Shown here piece by piece: positions 45,141-56,556 of a stretch of 64,000 nucleotides of DNA. Made by a program: the position numbers and the translations under genes. Location of the stretch: assembly GCA_015680685.1 (NCBI GenBank), contig MNCI01003588.1:1059558-1123557 (forward strand), given 5' to 3'. The stretch's first letter is position 1. Every line of letters begins with the position of its first letter. The notes beneath the pieces were generated by a model, which saw nothing but the letters and a program-made list of their open reading frames with translations, was not told where the DNA came from and searched no databases. This DNA comes from Gnetum montanum (taxonomy: Eukaryota; Streptophyta; Gnetopsida; Gnetales; Gnetaceae).

Positions 45141-45289
45141 CGATGGGATAACAAAGAGGAAGAAAATCCACTATCTGATATGTTTCCTAATGAAATCCTC
45201 TTGTTGGGGCTATAATTAAACAACTACCCAATAAGCCTAAATGGTATGATGGCATTCTTACTTATCTTCTCACCTAAGAGATGCGACAA

Positions 45290-46560
45290 GGGTTGGACCA
45301 CTGGAAGAAATAGCAATTTTTTCACTAGGTAAAACACTTCATGGAGATCAATGGACACCTCTACAAGGAGTACACAGATGGCTTGGTTCATTGGTATGTC
45401 TTTGATTTCAATCAATTACATGTTCTCCAAGATGCTCATGAAGGTCCTTGTGGAGTACACTATGCTGGAAGATGCATGGCCATTAAAATCCTGATGGCAG
45501 GGTATTATTGGCCAACAATCTTTAAAGATGCTCATCACTATGTCCGCTCTTATGAATGATGCTAGCAATATGGCATAATGACTACTCGAATGGAGGAACC
45601 TCAATAATGGATTCAACCACTAGAACCCTTTGACATCTAGGGCATTGATTTCATGGGTTCCATCATGTTCATGTCAAATGGAAAGGCATACATCATAGTC
45701 ATTGTTAACTATTGTACGAAATGGGTAGAAGTAGTAGTCATCATCGACTGAACATCTTCTACTAATGCTTAGTTTGTACAACAAAATGTTGTAAACAAGT
45801 TTGGTATGCCACGTGCATTAATTTTTGATAATGGAACTCACTTTACAAGTAGTACTTTTTGGAAGCTCATGCAACACTTGTGGGTTGAACATAAATGCAC
45901 AACATCCTACCACCTCCAAGCCAATGGTCAAGCTAAGGTTACCAATATGAAAATCACAAGGATTCTAACAAGAACTATTAGCAAATACAGGAAAGACTAG
46001 AGCACAAAACTCAATGATTCCCTTTAGGCCTACCGCTCAACATGGAAACTTCCTATAGGCTATTCTCCCTATGAGCTTGTGTATGGAAAATTACCAACAC
46101 TTCCTATTCAATCCAAGCTTCATACACTTTCAACAGCTTGTGACCTTGACCTTGACTTGAGTCTAGCACAAAAAGAAAGACTAATGAATCTCAACTTGCT
46201 AGATGAAAACCAATTAGTGGCCCTATTATCTAACAAGTTGCATAAGGCCTACAACAAAAAGCACCATGACCTTAAAATCAAAAAAGTCAAATTTCAACTG
46301 GGAGATAAGGTTATCTACTAGAACCCCACACACGTACCTCAATGAACTAAGTTTCAAAAATTGTGTGAAGAACCTTAAATTATTTACAAAACTTTTTCTT
46401 CTAGGGCCATGATGTTCTACAAATGTGAAAGCCTAAACTAGAAACAATTGGTCAACATCCAACAAGTCAAACCCTTCCATGAGCATAAGCCAACAAATAC
46501 AACAAATGCCTCATCAGATGAACAACTACTCTCCATATTTCGGATCTCCTCCTTTCAACT
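45290..46560 (+). pseudogene. Integrase of element E
   Basis: N-terminal zinc region: VLQDAHEGPCGVHYAGR, with the Cys pair decayed (near 45545). Core: IDFMGSIMF, KAYIIVIVNYCTKWVE, ALIFDNGTHFTSSTF (second Asp) and ANGQAKVTNMK, where the expected Glu is Lys. C-terminal part: SPYELVYGKLPTLPIQ and KVKFQLGDKVIY. Stops are scattered. The frame ends near HGGDGHPC, the point to which C's deletion junction connects. Confidence 0.82.
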
Positions 46561-48568
46561 TATTCATGGGGGAGATGGCCACCCATGCTAACCATATAAG
46601 TGGATCCTTAGTTTTTCAATTTTTTGTTTTACACATTTTTTATTTTACAACTATTTCTTTTACACATTCTTTACTTTACATTTTCATGATATTAATCTTT
46701 TCTAATTTTTGTTTTGCACCATTTTTAGTACATTTGCTATTTTTAAAAAATTTATACTTTTTTGTATATTATTTTTATTTTTATTTTATTTTTGGTTTGA
46801 TTTTCTAACTTTTTGCTAATAAGTGCTAGGTACTATGTTAATGCATTGCTTGATGGTGGTATGTACTATTTTGTTATTTGATTGTTGGTTTCTAGCTTTT
46901 GGCTTTGAATTTCATTACGAATGATTAGGACATGATTTCTTTTTTATGCAACAAGTAGTGAGTCCACAACATCCACCCATTCACAAACTCTATAGTTTCT
47001 CTTATTCTAGAAATGTGTAGTCCCTTTTTCATTAACAAAACTTTAAAAAATTTGTGACTTTGGTAGTTTTCAAAATTGGAAAGGATTCAAAGGTTTGAAT
47101 AGGATGTGACTTCAAGGGGATTTGGTATTCTGTGTGCCTTTCTATTTTCCTAGGTGCATGTGTATTTTCATGGATTTCTTACCATTCTGTGTTGACCAAT
47201 AAAAAGAAGTTGAATAAGTCTTTGCATGTTGTGGTTCTCATAAAAAAATGATGAAAATTTAAAGCATAGCCCTTAGACAAAATAAATGCATACATCTTTG
47301 CATGATGTGGTTTTCATTTACAAAACTATGGGAATTCAAGGCGCACCCCATAGACAAAATAAATGGGCTATAAGCACTGGTTATGGGACTAGAAAGACAT
47401 GTTACCAATGCTAGAAGGTCTACTCTAACTAAAGCCCTTCCTCACTTCCTACTTCTCTTTTCTTCTTTAATAAGGAATGGTGGTTGTTCCGTGGGAGTAC
47501 TCTTGTGTTTTAGGGAGATGAACTAGTCTTAGAATGATGATGTGAAGTCACTGAACGAGGTTGGTTTTGGTCTAGACTAATGATGGATCTTATCAAGTCA
47601 TTTAACTATAAAATCTACAAGGGACTTCATGTGACGTTAATTAGGAACTCCATTCCACTCTCTCTCATTCATCTATGCTTTTCATGTCTCACCTCACTAC
47701 TGGTTTTATGTTCTTGTTCGATATCCTAGTTTGATCTGTCAAAATTCTTAAGTAATTTCTTCTGAGTTATTTTACTTAGCCTTCTATAACTATTAATCAT
47801 CCATGGAGCCCATAGATTTGGTTTGAAGTTATGCAAGGATATAAAAGGCTTGTGCCTACTTTGGGAAGGACCCACTTGCATATCTTTTGGTTGGGTTAGT
47901 TAGGTTTTTTATCCTTAGACACTCTTACAATCAAATCTTTTTGTTTACCTCATGAATGACATCCAATTGTGCACGTCTTCATAATATTTTTTAGTAACTT
48001 TCCTTTTTATTGTTATGAATTCTTATACCCTCTCCAAATATTTTCTTGAATTGAATTTTTCAAATATAATGGAAAACTTATCTATTTTACCTTATTTGTC
48101 AGCCTTCCTGCTAAGACTCCTAAAAGAATCAATCTACCACAATCACAACCTAGCTAAGTGTAACCACCAAAAAGATAAGGCATTTAACAGGTATGTGTTA
48201 CACATTGCATACTAATTCACGATTCTATTGTAATTGTAGTGAGAAGCATGGACTAGAAGCAGAACTATCTTCACCAAGGATGATGCAATAGTATCACACG
48301 ATGTGGACTGTTTATGATAGTTAGATCTTCTCTCTCACTCTTCAGCTGCCAAGAAGTGTTGGATGTCAATTTTATCTAGGGTGTTCACTTCTCTTGTCAT
48401 GAACATCCAATTTTGTAAAAATTGTAACTCCATACACTTGGACACTTAGAGTATGTTTGTTCCATCTAAGTCAGTTTGCATGTCAATCAATAATCCCATA
48501 CCTTCCCAATATTTTGTAAGGAACCTGTTCCTCCTCTTCTGCACTCGAGGATGAGTTTTCATTCAATC
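46561..48568 (+). other. Long 3' region of element E
   Basis: Homologous to the 3' region of C (15575-13576, inverted): GEMATHANH start, decayed TTTTGTTTTACAC minisatellite (46610-46800), 'actaaagcccttcctcacttcc' block near 47430. It ends with a splice-acceptor-like TTGTAATTGTAG near 48238. No recognisable env-like ORF. Confidence 0.65.
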
Positions 48569-48577
48569 ATGGGGGTT
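48569..48577 (+). promoter_or_regulatory. Polypurine tract of element E
   Basis: ATGGGGGTT directly before TGATGAATC, as in C and D. Confidence 0.75.
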
Positions 48578-49434
48578 TGATGAATCATATTTTTATGTGT
48601 GCTCTGACATTGGGTATCTGATGTCGAAGACTTGACATTGGGTATCCAATGTCATAGCTAGGATGCGATGTCAGATATTCGATGTCACGGGATATACGCT
48701 AGCCTAAGAATATAGTGCTCGAGCTCACGATTTCCAATTAGTTTTCATATTAGCTTTTAGTTAGAGTAGTGAAGCTCTTGCAATTTTTTCTCTCTAGAGT
48801 TCGAATATTTTTTGAGTGCTTGCAACAGGAGTCTAAGTGTGTACAAATCTTTGTTCAAACACTTATGTGCCTAAGCATAGTAGTTTGATAGAAATAAAAA
48901 TGAACTCTTTTGACAATCCTTGTAGCACTAAGAATAGATTAATGTTTTCTTTAATGCACTTTACTTTAATGCATTTCAATTAAGCAATTAATTTCCAGTT
49001 GTTAATGGGCACAAGCACGACCACTTCAAGCATACATATAGTGCTTAGTAACCTAGCAACGCTTAATGTTTGGTAGCCCAGCAATGCTATATGTGTTCAG
49101 GATGTGTCCAGGAAAGTGGGACGGGTACTTGTGTTAGGCTAACTAGGCAATAGATGAATTAGATCTTAAATTACTTTACCATTCATTCTTGTTTTAGGCC
49201 ATTAAACTTATAAAACATAAAACAAGAAAAATCATATACCTCAATCACACTTAAACCATACCCTTGAGCTTCATAAGTGTAGTTGGGAAGACAACAAACG
49301 TTCTCAATGCACATTTTACTTCCTAGAGAAACTAGTGCACTGAAGAACTATAGGTCCACGAAATTCGACTAGATCACACATAAATGCTTTAGTGATTTGT
49401 ATAGTTGAATGTAGGGGTACCTCGCCACTCATCA
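48578..49434 (+). repeat. 3' LTR of element E (857 bp)
   Basis: It starts TGATGAATC and ends GGTACCTCGCCACTCATCA, matching C and D ends. The U3 array (48610-48705) here is GACATTGGGTATC / GATGTC-like instead of GATATC; no clear TATA box remains. Right flank CTTTC may be the TSD. Confidence 0.85.
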
Positions 49435-50410
49435 CTTTCATAAGGCTTAGAAGATCCTTCTCTTTGAGATTGTTTTCTTTAATTGAAAATGCATTTTGAA
49501 TACTTGGTACCAAAATACTAGGTATAATGCTCTTAACTACAAGTGCTTCATTGTAAATTCAATCCAAACTCCAATAGTATGTTGCAAACTTTTAAAATAA
49601 AATAAATTTCTTCTGATAAATATTGAATGATAAAATGTTTTTTTTTTAAGTTATTAATTAACAATTGTCTCAAGTGTAATTTTGTTTTCTTTTTCTTTTT
49701 CTTTTTTTTTTTCTATTACCAACTACGAGTGACTTGGAAGTCACTTTGTAACGTATAACCTTTAGGCTCTTGTAAAATTTGTTATTCCTATGATTTCTGT
49801 TTTATGTGGTTTACCGTTCACCTTAAGTAGGGTGGATACCTTGTCTGGTCAATGTGCTGCATCTGCTTCAAAAGTTTGAATTTCAAGATCTGCCTTGATA
49901 CAAACAATGGAACTGGAAAATGAAACTTTTCATCATCAGAGAGGCCGCTGCTACCTCAGCATGTGTATCAAACCCTTAGGTGGCTGTGTCTTGGCATCCT
50001 TGAAAGGAATTTTTTTGGGAGATTTATAATACAAGTGGGATGCAAAGAAATAAGATCATGATTTATTTTACTCGGTAAGAAATACCAACATTCGTCTTAT
50101 TGCAAAAAGATCTTTACATTGTCCCTAAACATCCAATTTTCTTTCCAATTACATGCTCTGCTTTCTCTGATTCATCTTGACCTCTGAACATGACCCCACC
50201 CCGTCCTCTTCACCTTTGAAAATAACCCCACCCATTGTGCATATATCTCCTGCTGTAACTTCATGAATTTGCAATGTTCTCCATCCAATATCATTTGACG
50301 GTCTCTGTTCCTATTATGGGTTTCGTTATGTTACATCACCTGCAAACCATATTGTTACTAGTGTTTCATATGATATTCAACAGTCATCAAATTGCATAAA
50401 TAATCTCTCT
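49435..50410. other. Flanking AT-rich DNA right of the nest, no gene seen
   Basis: Poly-T runs (49630-49640, 49690-49715) and scattered short frames. There may be remnants of an intron or UTR of the YTH-like locus that follows, but nothing decisive. Confidence 0.5.
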
Positions 50411-50414
50411 TCAC

Positions 50415-50670
50415 TCTTTTCTAATGATGTATGAACATGCTCGATTCCTTATCATGAGTAATTGTGTAGACAACATTATCGCAACTGTTCATAATGGGTT
50501 GTGGACCAGCACTGTCCATGGCAACAAAAAGCTGAATCAAGCATTTATGAATGTTAAAGATGTCTTCCTTAGAAGCAAAAGGTCATTCCCTGTTCTTCTT
50601 TTCTTCTCTGTTAGAAGAACATATGATGTTATTGATAGAGGGAATAACACTATGATAGCTGTAAGCTAAC
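50415..50670 (+). pseudogene. YTH-domain-like exon remnant
   Basis: The frame from about 50424 reads ARFLIMSNCVDNIIATVH, then NGLWTSTVHGNKKLNQAF and FPVLLFFSV. This follows the pattern of plant YTH domains (R/KFFVIKS, xVWxSTxNGNKKL, FLFFSV), which bind m6A-marked mRNA. After FFSV the usual N-A-S-G-x-F-x-G-x-A-E-M continuation is missing. A donor-like GCT|GTAAGC stands at 50660. A TAA lies in frame shortly upstream and no good acceptor was found. It is probably a gene fragment or one exon of a decayed gene. A real split gene continuing beyond the TE nest cannot be excluded. Confidence 0.45.
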
Positions 50671-51254
50671 AAGAGATTTCCAAGAAATCTCATATTTTCA
50701 TGGCGTGAATATGCTGAGGATCTTTACTTCATATATTGCAGATAGCTACATTCTCTATATAAAGCTAAGTTACAGAGTTATTTACCTTGGTTTGATTTTA
50801 GAAAGCCTAAACGATAAGTACAAATATATTATGTAAGTTTCAGCTATTCTTTTAAGAACTGTCTTGCGTTGTTTGTTAAGTGATTCTGTTTCATGGATCC
50901 TGCATTGTTTCTTATGTTAATTGATTCCTCTCCACAGATTCTGGGTTGCAATAAAATTGTTTATGATGGTGATTGTTAAATGGATACTAAGAATCCTTGA
51001 TTGTAATACAGTTATTTCTGGCCAATAATATTTTGTAGTATTTTGATATAGACAGGTAGGGGTAAAATAAATTTTGGGGTAAAATAATATAGGGTGGATT
51101 ACATTGGTCTGTTCTCTCGTCAAGACCTAAACCGTTATCTATTTTCAATTTTATTGTATCCGCTTAACTGTTTCTTTCTAAGTTTGTGTATTTTTTTCTG
51201 TCCATCTCCGCAAAATCCAAATCTGTAATGTGGCAACTGGCAACTTTCTATAAG
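50671..51254. other. AT-rich DNA, no gene seen
   Basis: Downstream of the YTH-like remnant; no further YTH block recognised. Contains a short inverted 'ttaattgattcctctccacag' style acceptor near 50938 without a following frame. Confidence 0.4.
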
Positions 51255-51665
51255 AAATTCAAAGAATGCCACTTACTAGAGTACCATGCATTAAAATGAC
51301 TGTTTACAGTTAAAAGGTTTCTAGGTTATTTAGCGAGCTCTGCAAAAAAGAACTTTTTATATTAATCAAGTTTGTGCACATTTTGTATTCTACTCAAAAA
51401 AACTAGTTCGTGCCCATGAAAACTAGTTCATTCACATTTTTATTATAAGAATGGCCTTATTAAAGGACCATGCACTGCAATTAGTTTTTACAGTTAAAAG
51501 TTTTGTAGGTTATTTACAGAAAAAGAACTTACCAATTAGTCAATTTTGTAGGTTATTTACAGAAAAAGAACTTACCAATTAGTCAAGTTCGTGCAAAATT
51601 TATATTCCTAGTCATAAAAAATTTGTTGGCGACCATAAAAATTAGTTTGGTCACATTTTTATTAT
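51255..51665. repeat. Local tandem duplication with a perfect 43-bp repeat
   Basis: Two diverged units of about 200 bp ('aagaatgncnttantaaaggaccatgca' to 'actagttngttcacatttttatta'). In the second, a 43-bp stretch is exactly doubled at 51501-51543 and 51544-51586, which implies a recent slippage event. Confidence 0.75.
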
Positions 51666-51752
51666 TTGCAGAAGTAGTATTATATTGTTTCTTGATGTTT
51701 CGAGGAAGTATATCATGCTACTTTTGTTCAGAGGTGTTAGAACCAACACACT

Positions 51753-51772
51753 TATATATATATATATATATA
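51753..51772. repeat. (TA)n microsatellite
   Basis: Ten TA units, directly beside a SINE-like piece. Confidence 0.9.
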
Positions 51773-51774
51773 AC

Positions 51775-51890
51775 AATATTTACACCTTGAAATTTTATAA
51801 TTCAATAGTACCCACCAGAATCAAACTCATAACTTAGAGCTTCAAAATCAAGATTGTTATCATACTACCTTTGTTGATCATACTGTATAG
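51775..51890 (-). repeat. SINE-like fragment 1
   Basis: On the minus strand: CTTGATTTTGAAGCTCTAAG, then GTTATGAGTTTGATTCTGGT (B-box-like), then a 'gaattataaaatttcaaggtgtaa' body. It belongs to the family at 59.2 and 61.3 kb. Confidence 0.5.
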
Positions 51891-52699
51891 GTGGATCTGC
51901 TTATCCTTTAAACCAATTGCAAGCAGCACCACGATTTGATGCGACACTTTGACACTCATTAGTTAGTGACATTTTTTTAATTAATACCATGATCTGATGC
52001 ACTATTTTTTGGTCAAATTTATTTGATTAATGGGCTATTTTAGCTTCTTTAATAAATAGTTTGCATGCCTCTATTATTTTTATACATTGATGTTTTAAGC
52101 AACTAGAATTATTACTTCTGATGCTTAGATTGATTCATATCAAACTATCACTTGTTGGTTAAGGTTCATGGCTTGCATCTTTCAATGTTACAAATACAAT
52201 TTTATTATGTGTATATGTTGGCATCCCTGTACAAGATGTGTACCTATGTGTTGTGGGCCCAACTCAATAGTTGTAATTGTGAGTCAATCAAAGATTGTTA
52301 CTAGTTTATTTCCTACGTAATCAAGATGACATGACTCTCTTTAATTCTCAGATGGGGCTAGCTAGAGGGGCAAGAGCTTTAGTTGACAATCAACTTAGGA
52401 AGTAGGAACTAGAGTTAGACTACATTGTAGATTGTAGATATTACACTATTTCTTTTTGGTATTATTGTATGAGTTGAATCCTTTGGTTGGTACTATGGTA
52501 TTGTATTTGTATTTGCCTATATGATAGACTATTATGTAGATACGTACTTTTGAATAATTTGATTTATCATTATGTTATATGCATTTTGAGATGATGATGG
52601 TATTTTGTACTATGGTTATCATTCTTAGTGGATTTCTATAGTCGATGATGAAATTGAAATTATGTGCATTATTGACAATCATAACACATACTAAAAATA
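51891..52699. other. AT-rich DNA, no gene seen
   Basis: No coding, RNA or clear repeat signal. Confidence 0.4.
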
Positions 52700-53240
52700 T
52701 AAACTACGAGTTACATGTCATTCACAGTGTAGTCGGAGGGCTATTTGAGAAAATAGTGCCTGTGCACTTCGACCATGAATGACTGCATAGTCAGAAGCCA
52801 AAACTTATTCAAAAACAGTGCTAGTAACATGCAGCACGCAACTTAGTCACAGACTTTCCAAAAGAAATAGTACCACTATCCTGTGATCTTGAATTTGCTC
52901 GTAGTGAATATCTGAAACTTTGGTGGAAATAGTGTTGGTGACATGTGAATCGCATTCGTCTTGTAGTTAAAAATTTAAGCCATGCGATGCAGATGCAGCG
53001 CAAGAGAACAGTGCGAGGTCATGCAAACCTCATGACCTCACATTCCCAACGTCCTATGACCATGAATGCCCTCGCAGATGATATTCAAAACTATGGTGTA
53101 AACAATGCTGAGAACATGCAGATCATAATCTTCTCATAGTTTGAAATTTATGCCATACGATGCACTACAACATGCATGTACTTGCCGTTCATGTGAACAG
53201 TGCAAAGACATGCGAAATGCATGACTTTGTAGTCCGATAA
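52700..53240. repeat. Degenerate repeat region with 'cgtagt...catgcgatgc' phrases
   Basis: Four or five irregular units of about 110-130 bp that end in 'aacagtgcnagnncatgc' or 'gtngtagttnnaaattt'. Similar phrases return at 55780-56220 and 58130-58720, which suggests subterminal repeats of one larger, older element spanning about 52.7-58.9 kb. Confidence 0.45.
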
Positions 53241-53839
53241 TCCCATGATGATAATTCACAAATATACTAAGAGGTATGAGGTTCTTAAATTAGAGGTACT
53301 ATAGCTATGGTCTATATGCCATACTATAAAATGTGCAACATCTAAACAAATAGTCATATCTCTTCTTAACTAACAATACTACAACATGATTATTCTAGCT
53401 TATGTAAACCATTACAATTGTACATTTACATATGTGTCACACATTGAGGTTGATATTTAATATCAAATATTTAATATTTCTTTTCCTATCATTAATCCTC
53501 TCATTAAAGCTTCATGTGTTATAGCATTATTTATTTGATGGAATAATATCTAAAAAGAGAATGAAATCATATTAAAAATTAAAATTGTTATCTTAAATAA
53601 TTCAAGATCTATTGAGTGAGAAGATGGAAGTGGAAAATTAACTAGCTAACCTACAATATAGTTTCCTTTTATTGAATGCTACAACTTGAATTCTAGATCA
53701 TATTCTTTAAGCACTATTGCTCACATTGCCAATATAAAACTCCCATAAAATTTTTTCAAAATGTACTTCAATATATTTTGATGAGTAATCACTATTATTT
53801 AGTTTTCCACAATTACATTGATGTAATATGAAATTCTTC

Positions 53840-55770
53840 AAATTACAAGCAATTGTTCACTACTGCAAGGCCTGGATGCCTTCTGGGTGATCTTCAGCCT
53901 TCTAGGTGACTCTCTTCCTTCTGGTAGCATCCAATTACAAACAATTTTTCCTTTTGGAAGGTCTTTGTGCCTTCCAGTTGGAACTGTGAGAGGGTTCTAG
54001 GTACACTTCCTTGCAATTTACCTATAATTTGCAACCAGATGTCCCTCTGCCTTCCAAAAGTCACAATCTTAGAGCAATTGTTCCCTTTTGGACTGTCTGA
54101 GTACTCCAAGATTGTGGCTTCTAGTTAATCCTCTTCCTTCTAGGAGCCACAATCTCAAAGAAATTATTTGCAACTAGAAGATCTTAATACCTTCTAAATG
54201 ATCTTCAACCTTCCAAATGATCCTCCTTTTTGGTAACATCAAATTAGAAGCAATTTTTCCTTGTTAGAAGGTCTATGTGCCTCCTGGTTGGGATTGCAGG
54301 AGGGTGCTAGGTACAATGTCATTTAATTTATCAAGAATTTGCAACTAGATAACCCTCTATCTTCCAAAAGCCACAATCTCGAAGTAATTGTTACCTTCCG
54401 GAAGGTCTAAGTGCCTTCCAAATGATCTTCAACCTTCCAGATGACCCTTTTCCTTTTAGTAGCCTCAAATTACAAGCAATTGTAACCTACCAAAAGGCTT
54501 GGGTGACTTCCAGTTAGGACTATAAGAGGATTCTACTCACACTTGCCCATAGGTCAGCTAGAACTTCAAATTGGATGGTCCTCTACCTTCTAGATGCCAC
54601 GATATTGGAGCAATTTTTCCCTTCTGGAAGGTCTTAGTGCCATGTAGTTGATCTTCAGCCTTCTGGATGACCCTCTTCCTTCTAGTAGTCTCAAATTATA
54701 AGTAATTATGATATACCAAAAGGCCTAGGTGCCTTCCAATTGGGACTGTGGGTGGGTGCTACTCACACTTGCTTGCAGTTTAGCTAGAACTTCTAACTAG
54801 ATGGTCCTCTACCTTCTGAAGGTCATAATCATGGAGCAATTGTTTCCTTCTAGAAGGTTTTAGTGCCATCTAGTTGATCTTAAACCTTTTGGATGACCCT
54901 CTTTTTTTTGGTAGCCTCAAATTACAAGCAATTATGACCTACCGAAAGGCCTCGGTGCCTTTTGATTGGAACTATGGAAGGGTGCTACTCACACTTGCCC
55001 ATAGTTCAACTAGAACTTCCAACCAGATGACCCTCTTCCTTCCAAAAGTCATAATCTCAAAGTAATTATTCCCTTATAGAAGGTCTTAATGCCATCTGAT
55101 TGATCTTTAGCCTTCCAAATGATCCTCTTCCTTTTAGTAGCCTCAAATTACAAGTAATTGTGACTTATCAGAAAGCCTGGGTGCATTCTAGTTGGGATTG
55201 TAGGAGGGTGCTACTCACTTGCCCATAGTTCTACTAGAGCTTCCAACTAGTGTTCCTTTGCCTTTTGAAAGCCATGATCTCTAAGCAATTATTTCCTTTC
55301 GAAAGGTCTTAGTGCCATTTGCTTGATCTTCAGCCATCTGGATGATCCTTTTTCTTTTAGTAACTTCAAATAATAAGCAATTGTGACCTACCAGAAGGCC
55401 TGGGTATCTCCCAGTTAGGATTATGGAAGAGTGCTACTTGCACTTACCCACAATTCAGCTAAAGCTTCCAACCAAATGGTCCTCTACCTTTCGAAAGCCA
55501 TGATCTCTAAGAAATTATTCCCTTCTAAAAGGTCTTAGTTGCATCCAATTGATCTTGAGCCTTTTGGATGACCCTCTTTCTTTTGGTAGCCTCAAATTTT
55601 AAGTAATTGTGACCTATCAGAAGGCCTGGGTGTTTTCCAGTTGGGACTACAGGAGGAAGTAACTTGTACTTGCCCACAGTTCTACTAGAGCTTCCAACTA
55701 GTGTTTCTTTGCCTTCCAGAAGCCACAATTTCCAAGCAACTATTCCCTTCCAGAGTGTCTTAGTGCAAGT
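53840..55770. repeat. 226-bp satellite array, about 8 copies
   Basis: The phrase 'tgatcttcagccttctggat' recurs at about 53888, 54199, 54423, 54649, 54875, 55101, 55324 and 55550. The period is 223-226 bp except for the first interval (311). Each unit contains several short dyads of the form CTTCTGGAAG/CTTCCAGAAG plus CAGAAGGCCTGGG. No protein is encoded. Units differ by roughly 15-25 percent by eye, so the array is not young. Confidence 0.88.
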
Positions 55771-55779
55771 TGTATTTCC

Positions 55780-56220
55780 CTCACAAAACTAAAACAAAGA
55801 TCATTAGACCACAGTGTGTGACATTGTGAGTCGCATTTCACTAGCAACTTGATACAGAGACCATTAGACCATAATGCATTACCTTATGAATTGCATTTCC
55901 CTCATAGGTTGAAAACTCAAAAATAGTGTGTGAAGTTACAAATTTTAATCATTTCGTAGCTTGAAATAGAAGCTTACTCAACATAGTGCATTAATTTGCA
56001 ACTTGCATGTTCTCACACTATAGACACAGTTTATGCTACTATGAAGCACATGTCATTGTAGACTATGATTGTGGGTTGCGAGGTCATGCTAATCACAATC
56101 TAAACTAAGACTATAGTGACATCCCAAAGTGTGATGCCCTACATCTTGCATGTTCTCCCAAAATAGATGTGTGAGGATAGTGTGATGCACATGTTACTAC
56201 CAATCAATTAAAACTATTAA
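55780..56220. repeat. Degenerate repeats related to 52.7 kb region
   Basis: Three units around 'accattagaccanantgnntnac', 'cgcatttcnctnnnanctt' and 'gtgnnaagttac'. Borders the 226-bp array on its right. Confidence 0.4.
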
Positions 56221-56556
56221 TGCTAGATATTTAGTTTGAGCATTTTTTGAAGCTTTTGTTTAATCATGAATATCATGCTTGTCTTAACATATGAGCCACA
56301 ATTAAGGATGATTTATAAGAGATCAAAATTATTGTAATAATTAATAATTGAATACATATAGAAAATCAAATAGCCTACTCTACCCTAATAGAAAACATTA
56401 TGGATAATTTATTACACATAGTTTTACAAAAATGAGAAAGATATTCATTACAACCAAAATCATTTACAAAATCATGGAAGAGATGCATTTATAACACAAT
56501 AGCATTAGAAGAATGGAATGCATCATGGACAATGACTATAATTAAATTTTGTTACA

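Larger units (their letters stand above)
10132..49434 (+). mobile_element. Element E: Athila-like Ty3/gypsy retrotransposon, host of A and B
   Basis: Only the 3' half is in the window. The RT N-terminal half is at 10195-10667; the rest of RT, RNase H and integrase at 44342-46560; a long 3' region; a PPT; and the 3' LTR at 48578-49434. Element A splits it left of 10132, and B (10668-44336) cuts the RT in two with TSD GAAGT. Lineage: RT motifs KDHFPLPF, FLDGYS-YNQI and VFMDDFSIYG fit the Athila branch of non-chromoviral Ty3/gypsy. The LTR ends (TGATGA...CACTCATCA) match C and D, so those are relatives. A possible right TSD is CTTTC at 49435-49439, unverified. Confidence 0.8.
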
